From Leucobacter sp. cx-328 (GTDB lineage: Bacteria > Actinomycetota > Actinomycetes > Actinomycetales > Microbacteriaceae), in the NCBI RefSeq assembly GCF_014530035.1, contig NZ_JACVMX010000002.1:124001-188000 (forward strand): a stretch of 64,000 bases of DNA. The letters are read 5' to 3'. The translations under genes were made by a program, and so were the position numbers. The notes beneath the pieces are model-generated. The model made no database searches. It saw only the letters and a list, made by a program, of their open reading frames with translations, and had not been told where the DNA came from. This document shows, one piece after another, positions 15,283 through 24,295 of this stretch. The stretch's first letter is position 1; each line of letters opens with the position of its first letter.

Positions 15283-18200
15283 TCGCTGTCCCCTTCGACG
15301 TCTGGCTGCTGCGGTTCAGCATACGCCGCATCGTCGTGCGGGCTGATCGCTGTCTCTACCGTAATGCCTGCGCGCTGCTGGTACTCGGCAACGAGATCGA
15401 GCAGCGCCTGACCGCGCGGACGACGGCCCGGCACAATCGCGCACGCACCGACCTTTGACTCCTGGATGAGGACGTTCGGATCCATCGCGATGCCGAGCAA
15501 GTCATTCGCAGCGTCACCCGAGACGACGGCGTCGCCGCCAACGCCCCAGTGATACGGCAGGCCGATCTGGTGCACCATGCGGCCACCGATCTCGAGCGCC
15601 TTCACGCGGTCCGTCACGAGCACCTTGGTCTCGATCGCGGCACGCGGCGAAATGATCGTCGCCCAGCCGTACGGCTCGAGTCCGTACTCCTCTGCGAGCT
15701 CGGGTGAGACCTCGCAGAACATCTCGGGCTGCAGCTCCGCAAGGTACGGCAGCCAGCGGCTCATGCCACCAGCGGTGTGGTGCTCGGTCAGACGGTAGGT
15801 CGTGAACGAGTGCGGGTACACCTCGGCGCCAGGCTCGATGTCACTCGGCGCACTGAGGTTGTCAGTGCGGTTCATGGTGACTCGCGTTGGCGATCGCTGC
15901 TGGTCATAGACCGGGTTCGCGACCTGTGACTCCTGCGGCTCGTAGTGCGTCGGCAGCGGGCCATCTGCAAGCCCCTTCGGAGCGTACAGCCAGCCCTTAC
16001 CGTCGGCCTGCATGATGAACGCATCGGTTCCAGACAGGCCGGCAGCGCCGGTTGCGCCAGGTTCGGGGCGCGCGTCGGGCGCAAGCCCAACGGGGAAGTC
16101 AGGGTTGTCGTGTCCGACCCACTTCTTCGCGTCCTCGTCCCACCAGACGTACTTCTTTCGCTCACTCCAGGGCTTGCCCTGGGGATCCGCCGAAGCGCGG
16201 TTGTAGAGCATCCGTCGGTTCGCGGGCCATACCCACGCCCAATCGCCGCCATCGGGTGACTGATCGTCCTTACGGGGGCGAAGGGCCGAGTGGTTCACGC
16301 CGTCTGCGTAGACGCCGGTGTAGATCCAGCAACCGCCAGAGGTCGAGCCGTCGGCCTTCATCTCCGTGTACGAAGACAGCGGCTTGCCGGCGTTCTCGCC
16401 AGTGACGTGGAAGCCGTTGATCTCAGCGAGCACTGCCTCGGGGTCGGGGTTGCCGTGGGCATCCGCCGGGTAATCCCAGGTCAGGTCAAGGAGCGGACGA
16501 TCGCGCGGATCGGTGGAGTCCTTCAGACGCTCGCGGATCCGCACACCCAACTCATGGAAGAAATCAAGCTCGCTCTGAGCCTGTCCGGGCGGCTGGACCG
16601 CCTGGTGGCGCCACTGCACCATGCGCTGGGTCTGCGTGAAGGTACCCGACTTCTCGACGTGGTTTGCGGCGGGCATGAAGAAGACCTCGGTTTCGATGTC
16701 TTCCGTGCGCAGCTCGCCCGATTCGATCTCGGGGCCGTCCTTCCACCAGGTAGCCGACTCGATCATCGCGAAATCGCGGATCACGAGCCACTTCAGGTGT
16801 GACATTGCCAGGCGCTGCATGCGACCGTGCGCCGAACCAACGGCCGGGTTCTGGCCAAAGATGAAGTAGCCATCGATCTCGTCGGCCATCATCTTCGCAA
16901 CCGTTTGATAGGTGCCGTGCGGACCATCGAGACGCGGCAGATAGTCGAAGCCCCAGTCGTTCTCAGCAGTCGCCTTGTCGCCCCACCAAGACTTCATGAG
17001 ACTCACGGTGTACGCCTCGGCCTCGCTCCAGAAACCGACCTGATCGGGGGTGCGGATCGCGTCCACATATTCCGTCATCGACGTTTTGTCGACGGTCGGC
17101 ATGGGGAGGTAACCGGGCAGCAGGTTGAAGAGCGTCGGGATATCGGTCGAGCCCTGGATACTTGCGTGACCACGCAGCGCCATGATGCCGCCGCCGGGAC
17201 GGCCCATGTTGCCGAGCAGCAGCTGCAGAATCGCCGACGTGCGGATGAACTGCGCACCCATCGTGTGCTGGGTCCAACCAACCGCGTACGCGAAGCAGGT
17301 CGTGCGGTCGCGGCCCGAGTTCTCGGTGATCGTGCGCGCAAGGTACGCGAAGTCTTCCTCAGAGATGCCACAGGTCTCGCGCACCATCTCAGGCGTGTAG
17401 CGAGCGAAGTGGCGCTTGAGGATCTGGAACACCGTGTGCGGGTTCTCCAGGGTCTCGTCACGCAGGTAGCGCTCGTCGCCAGCCAGCTCAGCGTCACCCT
17501 TTTTCTGGGTGCGCTGGTACGCCCAGGTCGACTGATCATACTTGCCAGTCGTCTCGTCGTAGCCAGAGAACAAGCCGTCGAGGTCTTCCGTGTCACGGAA
17601 CTCTGGGCTCACAATCGTCGCCGCGTTCGTGTACGCCACAACGTAGTCCCGCAGCCAGTGATCGCCTGCGATGACGTAGTTGATAAGCGCGCCGAGCAGC
17701 ACAATGTCCGACCCTGCGCGGATCGACACGTGCTTGTCAGCCACTGCGGAAGTTCGCGTGAAGCGCGGATCAATATGGATGATCTTGGCGCCACGAGCCT
17801 TCGCTTCAGTCACCCACTGGAATCCAACGGGATGGCACTCGGCCATGTTGGAACCCTGGATGACGATGCAATCCGCATTGGCCATATCTTGCAGCGGCTG
17901 TGTAGCGCCACCTCGGCCGAACGAAGCTCCCAAACTGGGAACTGTTGCGGAGTGTCAAATACGGGCCTGGTTCTCGATCTGGATCGCGCCAGCCGCCGTA
18001 AAGAGCTTCTTGATGAGGTAGTTTTCCTCGTTATCGAGGGTCGCGCCGCCGAGGGCCGCAATGCCCATCGTGCGGCGGAGCGCACGCCCCTGCTCGTCGA
18101 CGTCTTGCCACCACTTTTTGCGGGCGTCGAGGAAGCGATCCGCAATCATGTCTATCGCGGTGTCGAGGGACAGCGGCTGCCACTCGCGAGAGCGGGGTGC

Positions 18201-18521
18201 GCGGTACAAGATTTCGGTCTGCCTGGTTGCGGAGTTCACGAGCTGCTCGCTCGCCGAACCCTTCGGGCAGAGGCGGCCACGCGAGATCGGCGAATCGGGA
18301 TCGCCCTCGATCTGAATGACCTTTTCGTCCTTGACGAAGACCTTCTGGCCGCAACCAACGGCACAGAACGGGCACACGCTCTGCACGACGCGATCGGCAG
18401 TAGCGGTACGAGGGGTCTTATCGCGGGACTTTTGCGACATGACAGCGTCGCCCCGCCCGAACTTGTCGTTCGAGCGCAGCTGCCGGAGAACCGGCCACTC
18501 AAGGGGACTAAACCGCGCCAT
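15279..18521 (-). CDS. fdhA: Formate dehydrogenase alpha subunit, selenoprotein (in-frame UGA)
   Basis: 1080 residues if the UGA at 17957-17955 is read as selenocysteine 189. The context is ENQARI-Sec-HSATVPSLGASFGRG, matching the Sec site of E. coli FdnG (NQARV-Sec-HGPTV). The N-terminal CPFCAVGC and GRLCPKGS cysteines bind a [4Fe-4S] cluster; molybdopterin domains follow. It oxidises formate to CO2. I chose the ATG at 18521 because homologues start with a similar EWPVLRQL segment; the ribosome site is weak. No twin-arginine signal is seen from this start. An automatic caller would split it into two genes at the UGA. selA, selB, selC and selD are all in the window. Confidence 0.95.
17922..17957 (-). 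promoter_or_regulatory. Sec UGA codon and candidate bacterial SECIS hairpin
   Basis: The UGA is 17957-17955. Fourteen bases downstream, TCCCA (17940-17936) and TGGGA (17932-17928) form a perfect short stem around GTT, in the place where SelB binds its SECIS in bacterial fdh genes. The codon is certain from context; the exact hairpin is a reading by eye. Confidence 0.55.
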
Positions 18522-18601
18522 GCTCGCCACACTATCCGATCTGTAAAGCGAAGCGCCAGGGCATATGCCGTCGATGTGCCGGGCAATTTGCCACGATTCA
18601 A

Positions 18602-18652
18602 GGAGAACGAACGTTCTCCGGTGGTTTGCTATCATAGAGAACGACCATTCTC
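18602..18652. promoter_or_regulatory. Two TetR operators between fdhA and tetR
   Basis: A perfect palindrome GGAGAACG-AA-CGTTCTCC (18602-18619) and a near-perfect second copy GAGAACG-AC-CATTCTC (18637-18652, one mismatch). A TATCAT -10-like hexamer (18630-18635) lies between them. The divergent fdhA and tetR genes start on either side, so the regulator probably represses both. Confidence 0.75.
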
Positions 18653-18676
18653 AATGCAAGTGAAAGGCCTCGCGAC

Positions 18677-19225
18677 ATGTCGACAGATCACGGAACGGCC
18701 CAGCTCCTCGATGCTGCGGAGACCTTGTTCTATGCGCGGGGCTACCAAGCCGTCGGCATGGATGCGCTGCGGGCCGAATCGGGCCTGTCGCTCAAACGGA
18801 TCTACGGCCTCTTCAGCAGCAAAGATGAGATCGCGGTCGCGATGCTTGAGCGCCGCGATGACCGCTGGCACGAAGCGCTTGCTGCTGGCGTCGATCGGGA
18901 GATCGTGCCGCGTGCGCGCGTGCTCGCGGTATTCGACTGGCTCACTGAGTGGCTTGCGGGCGAAGGCTCCCGCGGCTGCGCGTGGATCAATGCGTTCGGC
19001 GAGCTCGGCGGAACCTCACCCGAAGTCGTCGCAGCGGTGCAGCGCCACAAGGCGCGCTTCCGTGCATATCTCGCTGGCCTGGTTGAGGAGGCTGGTGGAT
19101 CCGCGCCCGAGGCCACCGCAATCTATCTGCTCGCAGAAGGTGCCATGGTCACCGCGGGAATTACCGGCAGCCCCGAGCCTGCATTGCAGGCGCGCTGGGC
19201 GGCGGATCGGCTGCTCGCTGCCTAA
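18677..19225 (+). CDS. TetR/AcrR family transcriptional regulator
   Basis: 182 residues. The N-terminal helix-turn-helix is typical of TetR: LLDAAETLFYARGYQAVGMD then LSLKRIYGLFSSKDEI (residues about 9-52). The C-terminal ligand domain is all-helical and contains GCAWINAFGELGG, which places it near the TetR group with C-terminal domains of that kind. It is divergent to fdhA, and two palindromes with the half-site GAGAACG lie in the gap. That supports control of the formate dehydrogenase operon and of itself. The ligand is unknown. Confidence 0.9.
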   Translation: MSTDHGTAQLLDAAETLFYARGYQAVGMDALRAESGLSLKRIYGLFSSKDEIAVAMLERRDDRWHEALAAGVDREIVPRARVLAVFDWLTEWLAGEGSRGCAWINAFGELGGTSPEVVAAVQRHKARFRAYLAGLVEEAGGSAPEATAIYLLAEGAMVTAGITGSPEPALQARWAADRLLAA

Positions 19226-19263
19226 CCCACCGCGGACGGGCGCATCAGGGCCGAACCCGTAAA

Positions 19264-19276
19264 TGAAAACGTTTCA
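19264..19276. promoter_or_regulatory. Candidate operator upstream of purA
   Basis: TGAAA-ACG-TTTCA, an inverted repeat with a CG centre of the kind bound by LacI-family repressors, lies 68 bases before the purA start and about 25 bases before a TAGACT -10-like hexamer (19301-19306). No regulator for it is in the window. Confidence 0.4.
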
Positions 19277-19343
19277 AATACGCCAGAGTCGCAAGCCAGG
19301 TAGACTGGCTCGGTAACTGCTGACCGCAAAGGAAGGGGCTGAG

Positions 19344-20630
19344 ATGCCCGCAGTGTTGATTACGGGTGCCCAGTGGGGCGACGAGGGTAAGGGACGCGCA
19401 ACCGATCTGCTCGGTAGCCGCGTCGATTACGTCGTTAAGTTCAATGGCGGTAATAACGCCGGGCACACCGTCGTCATTGGTGACGAAAAGTACGCGCTTC
19501 ATCTGCTCCCCTCGGGCATTCTGACCCCGGGTGTTGTGCCGGTGATCTCGAACGGCGTCGTCGTCGACCTTGCGGTACTCAAGCAGGAGCTCGACGCACT
19601 CAACGGCCGCGGAGTGGACACCTCGCGCCTGAAGCTCAGCGCGAACGCTCACGTCATCACCGCGTACCACCGCACGCTCGACAAGGTGACCGAACGCTTC
19701 CTCGGCAAGCGCCAGATCGGTACCACCGGTCGCGGCATCGGCCCGGCATACGCTGACAAGATCAACCGCGTCGGCATCCGTATCCAGGACCTCTTCGACG
19801 AGAGCATTCTCCGTCAGAAGGTCGAGGCTGCACTCGACTTCAAGAACCAGGTTCTCGTCAAGATCTACAACCGCCGCGCAATCGGCGTTGACGAGGTCGT
19901 TGAGGAGCTCCTCAGCTTCCGCGAGATGATCGAGCCCATGGTGTGTGACACCGGTCTCCTCCTGCACGAGGCAATGGCCGCTGACAAGACCATTCTCTTC
20001 GAGGCTGGCCAGGCAACGATGCTCGACATCGACCACGGCACTTACCCCTTTGTGACCTCGTCGAACGCGACCGCTGGTGGCGCATCGACCGGTTCGGGCC
20101 TGCCCCCGCACGCGCTCGACCGCGTGATCTCGGTGGTCAAGGCGTACACGACCCGTGTTGGCGCTGGCCCCTTCCCGACCGAGCTCTTTGACGAGATGGG
20201 CGAAATGCTCGCAACCGTCGGTCACGAGTACGGCACCACCACCGGCCGTACCCGCCGCTGTGGCTGGTACGACGCACCGATCGCTCGCTACGCAGCGCGC
20301 ATCAACGGCGTCACCGACTTCGTGCTCACCAAGCTTGACGTGCTCTCGGGCCTTGAGACGATCCCCGTTTGCGTCGCGTACGACGTCAACGGTGTTCGTC
20401 ACGACGAGATGCCCGTGAACCAGACCGACTTCCACCACGCGAAGCCGATCTACGAAGAGTTCCCCGGCTGGAGCGAGGACATCTCGGGTGCACGCACCTT
20501 CGCTGACCTCCCCGTCAACGCACAGAACTACATCATTGCGCTCGAGAAGATGAGCGGCGCTCGTATCTCGGCTGTTGGTGTTGGCCCCGAGCGCGAGCAG
20601 GTCGTAGTTCTTCACGACCTCATCGACTAA
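19344..20630 (+). CDS. purA: Adenylosuccinate synthetase
   Basis: 428 residues, the normal family length. The enzyme joins IMP and aspartate with GTP in the first committed step to AMP. The GTP-binding [11 protein letters not shown] is at residues 7-17, the catalytic Asp/His pair in WGDEGKGR and NNAGHTV, the switch region [13 protein letters not shown] near 129, and the C-terminal guanine-binding TKLDVLSG. An AAGGAAGGGG ribosome site precedes the ATG. The chorismate mutase gene begins 12 bases after the stop, so they share a transcript that ends at the hairpin at 20970. Confidence 0.98.
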   Translation: MPAVLITGAQWGDEGKGRATDLLGSRVDYVVKFNGGNNAGHTVVIGDEKYALHLLPSGILTPGVVPVISNGVVVDLAVLKQELDALNGRGVDTSRLKLSANAHVITAYHRTLDKVTERFLGKRQIGTTGRGIGPAYADKINRVGIRIQDLFDESILRQKVEAALDFKNQVLVKIYNRRAIGVDEVVEELLSFREMIEPMVCDTGLLLHEAMAADKTILFEAGQATMLDIDHGTYPFVTSSNATAGGASTGSGLPPHALDRVISVVKAYTTRVGAGPFPTELFDEMGEMLATVGHEYGTTTGRTRRCGWYDAPIARYAARINGVTDFVLTKLDVLSGLETIPVCVAYDVNGVRHDEMPVNQTDFHHAKPIYEEFPGWSEDISGARTFADLPVNAQNYIIALEKMSGARISAVGVGPEREQVVVLHDLID

Positions 20631-20642
20631 TCGAGGTCTGCA

Positions 20643-20954
20643 ATGGATGAAGTGACGCCTGCCGAGCAGCTCGGCCGCCTGCGGTCGACGATCGACAACA
20701 TCGACGCTGCCCTCATTCACATGCTTGCTGAGCGCTTCAAGGCGACCCAGCAGGTTGGTGAGCTGAAGGCTCGTCACGAGATGCCCGCATCCGACCCGGA
20801 TCGCGAAGCGCGTCAGATCACCCGCCTGCGTGAGCTTGCGATCGACTCGCACCTCAACCCGGAGTTCGCTGAAAAGTGGTTCAACTTCGTGGTCGCAGAG
20901 GTCATCCAGCACCATAAGCACATTGCGGCAGGGGGCGGATCCGCCAAGGCGTAA
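20643..20954 (+). CDS. AroQ-type monofunctional chorismate mutase
   Basis: 103 residues, one all-helical AroQ domain. LGRLRSTIDNIDAALIHMLAERF opens helix 1, and VGELKARHEMPASDPDREARQ gives the Lys and Arg of the active site. It rearranges chorismate to prephenate for Phe/Tyr synthesis. No signal peptide is present, so it acts in the cytoplasm. Actinobacterial chorismate mutases of this kind are often stimulated by DAHP synthase, which is not in this window. It is cotranscribed with purA, a pairing with no obvious metabolic logic. Confidence 0.9.
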   Translation: MDEVTPAEQLGRLRSTIDNIDAALIHMLAERFKATQQVGELKARHEMPASDPDREARQITRLRELAIDSHLNPEFAEKWFNFVVAEVIQHHKHIAAGGGSAKA

Positions 20955-20969
20955 TCCACCTCAAGCTGA

Positions 20970-21003
20970 AAGGCCGGTACGACGTGTTCGTGCCGGCCTT
21001 TTG
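20970..21003 (+). terminator. Terminator of purA-chorismate mutase
   Basis: AAAGGCCGG (20970-20978) pairs with CCGGCCTTT (20994-21002); an inner ACGA/TCGT pair extends the stem, followed by a T. Confidence 0.88.
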
Positions 21004-21038
21004 CGTTGGGTGGTGTGGCCATTCTCGGTTCGGTATTG

Positions 21039-21098
21039 AAACAGTGCTTCGGTAGGGCGAAATGCGCCGAAACTGGCTTACCGATGCTCGATTTCTTA
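21039..21098. repeat. Family 1 palindromic repeat, degenerate copy D
   Basis: Left part TGCTTCGGTAGGGCG and right part CTTACCGATGCTCGATTTCT show the family core (TCGGTA/TACCGA and GCTCGAT) but the outer left arm has decayed (GAAACAG in place of GAAATCG). It lies just upstream of the AbiEi/DUF559 gene. The gap 21004-21226 holds nothing else that I can see. Confidence 0.6.
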
Positions 21099-21226
21099 CG
21101 GTGGAGAAGGGGCTCCGGGGTGCGCTGCCGTTGCTCACAATGTGGGCAATCAGGAATTGGGGCCTTCTTCTCCACAAACTGGGTAGGCAGGGAATTTGGT
21201 CCTGCCTGCGGTGGAAGTCTGTACGC

Positions 21227-22048
21227 ATGTATAGACAGCTGCTGCAGGAATCAAAAGGAGTGGTCAGAACAACGGCACTGCATGATGCCGGCATGACTGA
21301 CTACCAAATACGAAAGGCGATCAACGGCGGCGAACTCATCCGACTCAAACGAGGTTGGATCGCCGCGCCAGACGCCGAAGAGGCGTTGAAGTACGCCGCT
21401 CGGAACGCGCTCACGATCACATGCGTTTCCCAAGCCACGAGGCTGGGCCTCTGGGTGCGAGAGCCAGATCCCCGCCACTTCGCTGTGCCCCGACCTGGGC
21501 GAGAAGTTCGGGCCGAGGGCAACCGCGTGCACTACTGCAGAGCGGTCGAAGCGAGACCCAAATTCGCGCTTGAGGACACCGTGGCAAACGTGCTCGCAAC
21601 CGTTGCTCACTGCCAGCCGAAAGAGGAAGCGATTGCAGTGTGGGACTCCGCGCTGAACAAGCGGCTGGTCGTTCGGGGATACCTGGAATCACTACCGCTC
21701 AGCAAGCGGGCACAACAGGTGCTCGCGGGAACTAGCCAGTTTGCAGACTCTGGGCTTGAGACCTATTTCAGAGTCCGCATGAGATGGCTGCGTGTGCCTA
21801 TTCGGACTCAGACCTGGCTGATCGGAAAGCGTGTGGACTTTCTCATGGGCGAGAGACTCGTCGTGCAGATCGACGGAAGTACCCATGTAGGTCCGCAACG
21901 CGATGCGGACAACGCCCATGACGCAGCGCTCGCGTCAGCTGGGTACACCGTATTGAGATTTGGGTACACGCAGATCATTCACGAGTGGCCAGCGGTACAG
22001 GAAGCGGTTATGCGCGCGATCAACGCCGGCTGCCACAACCGGAGGTAA
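21227..22048 (+). CDS. AbiEi-type N-domain / DUF559 (Vsr-like nuclease fold) protein
   Basis: 273 residues from the ATG at 21227. The N-terminus (VVRTTALHDAGMTDYQIRKA then LIRLKRGWIA) is the winged-helix domain seen in AbiEi antitoxins. The C-terminal ~90 residues match DUF559, a PD-(D/E)xK-like domain: VDFLMGERLVVQIDGSTH supplies Asp and the D/Q-x-D pair, followed by LASAGYTVLRFGYTQI. Homologues are common orphan genes in actinobacteria with unproven nuclease activity. No cognate toxin is adjacent. The open frame extends upstream to 21062, but this would run through a repeat and has no ribosome site. Palindromic repeats flank it on both sides. Confidence 0.75.
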   Translation: MYRQLLQESKGVVRTTALHDAGMTDYQIRKAINGGELIRLKRGWIAAPDAEEALKYAARNALTITCVSQATRLGLWVREPDPRHFAVPRPGREVRAEGNRVHYCRAVEARPKFALEDTVANVLATVAHCQPKEEAIAVWDSALNKRLVVRGYLESLPLSKRAQQVLAGTSQFADSGLETYFRVRMRWLRVPIRTQTWLIGKRVDFLMGERLVVQIDGSTHVGPQRDADNAHDAALASAGYTVLRFGYTQIIHEWPAVQEAVMRAINAGCHNRR

Positions 22049-22082
22049 TGCCGTGGAAGATGAAGCCGTGAGTGGCGAACCG

Positions 22083-22188
22083 AAGGCAAGGTTGCCGGAC
22101 GGCAACCGCCGCAGCCTGGACAGAAGTACGCCGTCGAGAGGTGAACCCCGGGGGCTGCCGCGGCTGGGCGGGCGCCCAGCCTTGCCCT
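22083..22188. repeat. Family 3 double-hairpin repeat, copy A
   Basis: Outer arms AAGGCAAGG (left) and CCTTGCCCTT (right), inner arms GCCGCAGCC and GGCTGCCGCGGC, and a small hairpin within each side: GTTGCC-GGAC-GGCAAC and CTGGGC-GG-GCCCAG. The same layout recurs at 33729 and 44599. This copy lies between the DUF559 gene and the P-type ATPase. Confidence 0.75.
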
Positions 22189-22264
22189 TTGCGGATTGCG
22201 TACGAGCCTGGTGCCAGTGAGCGCCAGCGTTGACCCGAGCGCGCCCGCAGGCCAGGATGAAATC

Positions 22265-24187
22265 ATGAACTTCCTGCGAGCCGCCCTCAAGCGCTACCCA
22301 ATGGTGGTCAGCACGATTTTGGTCGGCCTTGTCTGCCTGGTGATGCTTGCGACCCCGGCGCATGAGCTGGCCCCGCGCATTGTGAGCATCTACGCGCTCG
22401 GTATCGCGGCGTGGCAGGCGGTGGAGATGATCCGCTCGCTGCTGAAGGGCAATGCGGGCCTCGACATCCTCGCGGTGACGGCGATCACGGCCGCGGTGCT
22501 CGTGGGGGAGCCGTGGGCTGCCCTGGTGGTCGTGCTCATGCTGACCGGAGGCGAAGCGCTCGAGGACTACGCAGAGAACCGCTCCCAGCGTGAGCTCACG
22601 GCCTTGCTCGAACGGGCCCCGCAACTCGCGACGCTGATCACCGGCGTGCATCCGAATGACAACATCGACGAGATCGAGATCTCCGAGGAGCGCACCGAAA
22701 CCGTCCCGGTGGCCGACATTGAAATCGGCGATGTGTTGCTCGTGCGCCCTGGCGAGCTGGTGCCGGTTGATGCAGAGCTGATGACAGTCAGCGCGCAGTT
22801 CGATGAGTCGTCCGTGACCGGGGAGAGCCTGCCGGTTGAACGTGAGGCCGGCAGCACGATCGTCAGTGGTGTGGTGAACGGGTCGAGCGCGGTGCTCCTG
22901 CGTGCCCAGGCCACGGCGGCAGACAGCCAGTATCAGCAGATCGTTGCACTGGTGCGGGAAGCGCAGGAGAGTCGCTCGCCCATGGTGCGCATGGCTGACC
23001 GGTACGCGATCCCGTTCACCCTCGTGTCGCTTGCCATTGCTGGCGTCGCCTGGTGGATTAGCGGCGACCCCACTCGCTTCGCTGAGGTGCTCGTCGTCGC
23101 GACGCCGTGCCCGCTGCTGATCGCGGCGCCGGTGGCGTTCCTTGGGGGTATGAGTCGAGCGGCGAAGACCGGCCTCATCGTCAAGGGTGGCGGTGTGCTC
23201 GAACAGCTCGCGCGCGTGCGCTCGGCGGCGTTCGACAAGACGGGCACGCTTACAACGGGTAACCCGGAACCCCGTCGAATCCTCGCAGAGCCGGGCTTCA
23301 CCGATGACGAACTACTGCAGCTCGCGGCATCCGCAGAGGTGTACTCGTCGCACGTGCTTGCGGAGGCGGTCGTCGCGGCGGCGCAAGAGCGTGGCCTCGA
23401 AACCCTTCCCGCAACGGAAGCCGAAGAACGTGCCACCAACGGTGTTGAGGCGCGGGTTGGAGCAGGGGTGATCCGCGTCGGAAAACCCAGTTGGATCGCG
23501 CAGTTCGCATCCGCGCTCACCCGTGCACCGCTCGAAGCAGGCGAGCTCGCAATTTACATCTCGCTCGATGACCGCTTCGTGGGTGCGCTCATCATGCGCG
23601 ACCAGCTGCGCGACGACGCGGCACCGATGCTGGCCGAGCTCGCGACGTTCGGCATCACGCGCACGGCGATGATCACGGGCGATGTGGAACCGACGGCGCG
23701 TGCGATGGCGGATCAGGTCGGCATCGCCGAGGTTCACGCTGAGTGCACGCCGAGTGACAAGGTGCGTATCGTCTCTGAGATGCAGCCGCGCCCGCTCGTC
23801 ATGGTGGGTGACGGCCTGAACGATGCGCCCGTGCTCGCGGTTGCTGACGTCGGTTTCGCGATGGGTGCGCGCGGATCGACAGCGGCGAGCGAGTCCGCGG
23901 ACGTTGTGAACCGTTTCGACCGCATTGCCGGCGTCGCTGACGCGGTGCGGATCGGCCGAGACACCGTCCGCATCTCGCTCGAGAGTATCTGGGCCGGCAT
24001 GATCATCAGCGTTGGCCTCATGCTTTTCGCGGCCTTCGGGTTCTTGCCAGCGCTCGTCGGGGCGTGGCTGCAGGAGGTCGTTGATCTGGTCGCGATCCTG
24101 TGGGCGCTGCGCGCAATCAAGGGGAGCCGCGCCTCGCGGCGGATGGCCCGCGCGAGCGAAGCAGCGCGCTCGACCCAGCGAGCTTAG
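22265..24187 (+). CDS. Heavy-metal P1B-type ATPase without N-terminal metal-binding domain
   Basis: 640 residues from the ATG at 22265 (AGGA 9 bases upstream); a TTG at 22196 is an alternative giving 663. The core is complete: actuator FDESSVTGESLP, the phosphorylated DKTGTLT, GDGLNDAPVL, and a membrane ATPCPLL motif. The protein uses ATP to move a metal ion across the membrane. The CPL form, with no CxxC domain ahead of it, is a less-studied P1B subgroup, so the metal cannot be named. The nucleotide-domain histidine is in SSHVLAEA rather than the usual Ser-Pro-His. It ends at a strong terminator. Confidence 0.88.
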   Translation: MNFLRAALKRYPMVVSTILVGLVCLVMLATPAHELAPRIVSIYALGIAAWQAVEMIRSLLKGNAGLDILAVTAITAAVLVGEPWAALVVVLMLTGGEALEDYAENRSQRELTALLERAPQLATLITGVHPNDNIDEIEISEERTETVPVADIEIGDVLLVRPGELVPVDAELMTVSAQFDESSVTGESLPVEREAGSTIVSGVVNGSSAVLLRAQATAADSQYQQIVALVREAQESRSPMVRMADRYAIPFTLVSLAIAGVAWWISGDPTRFAEVLVVATPCPLLIAAPVAFLGGMSRAAKTGLIVKGGGVLEQLARVRSAAFDKTGTLTTGNPEPRRILAEPGFTDDELLQLAASAEVYSSHVLAEAVVAAAQERGLETLPATEAEERATNGVEARVGAGVIRVGKPSWIAQFASALTRAPLEAGELAIYISLDDRFVGALIMRDQLRDDAAPMLAELATFGITRTAMITGDVEPTARAMADQVGIAEVHAECTPSDKVRIVSEMQPRPLVMVGDGLNDAPVLAVADVGFAMGARGSTAASESADVVNRFDRIAGVADAVRIGRDTVRISLESIWAGMIISVGLMLFAAFGFLPALVGAWLQEVVDLVAILWALRAIKGSRASRRMARASEAARSTQRA

Positions 24188-24193
24188 GCATGC

Positions 24194-24250
24194 AAAAGCG
24201 CCTTCGGTCAGACAGAAACACAAGAATCTGTCTGACCGAAGGCGCTTTTT
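24194..24250 (+). terminator. Terminator of the P-type ATPase gene
   Basis: A perfect 23-bp stem beginning AAAAGCGCCTTCGGTCAGAC, with right arm 24227-24249, a 10-base loop and a T tail. Its CTTCGGTCAGAC core recurs in the terminator at 33126 and in family 1 copy C at 37231. Confidence 0.92.
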
Positions 24251-24295
24251 GCTACCGGGGGTAAATGGCCGGGGCGGGCCGGCCGCTGGCGCTCG

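Noticed and set aside
15279-17933. A stand-alone formate dehydrogenase gene starting after the UGA
   Set aside because: It would lack the [4Fe-4S] domain and the Sec residue; the reading frame is continuous through the UGA with upstream sequence that matches FdhA.
18522-18635. An N-terminal extension of fdhA starting at 18635 that contains an RRTFVL stretch resembling a Tat signal
   Set aside because: It runs through the two TetR operators and the divergent promoter, has no ribosome site, and homologues begin near the EWPVLRQL segment.
16827-19262. A long plus-strand open frame of over 800 codons
   Set aside because: It is antisense to fdhA and out of frame with tetR; the high-GC sequence gives long spurious frames on the opposite strand.
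21062-21226. An upstream start for the AbiEi/DUF559 gene
   Set aside because: The extension is encoded by a decayed palindromic repeat and has no ribosome site.
24194-24250. This stem-loop as a full family 1 repeat copy
   Set aside because: It shares only the CTTCGGTCAGAC core, has a T tail and sits directly after a stop codon, so I call it a terminator.
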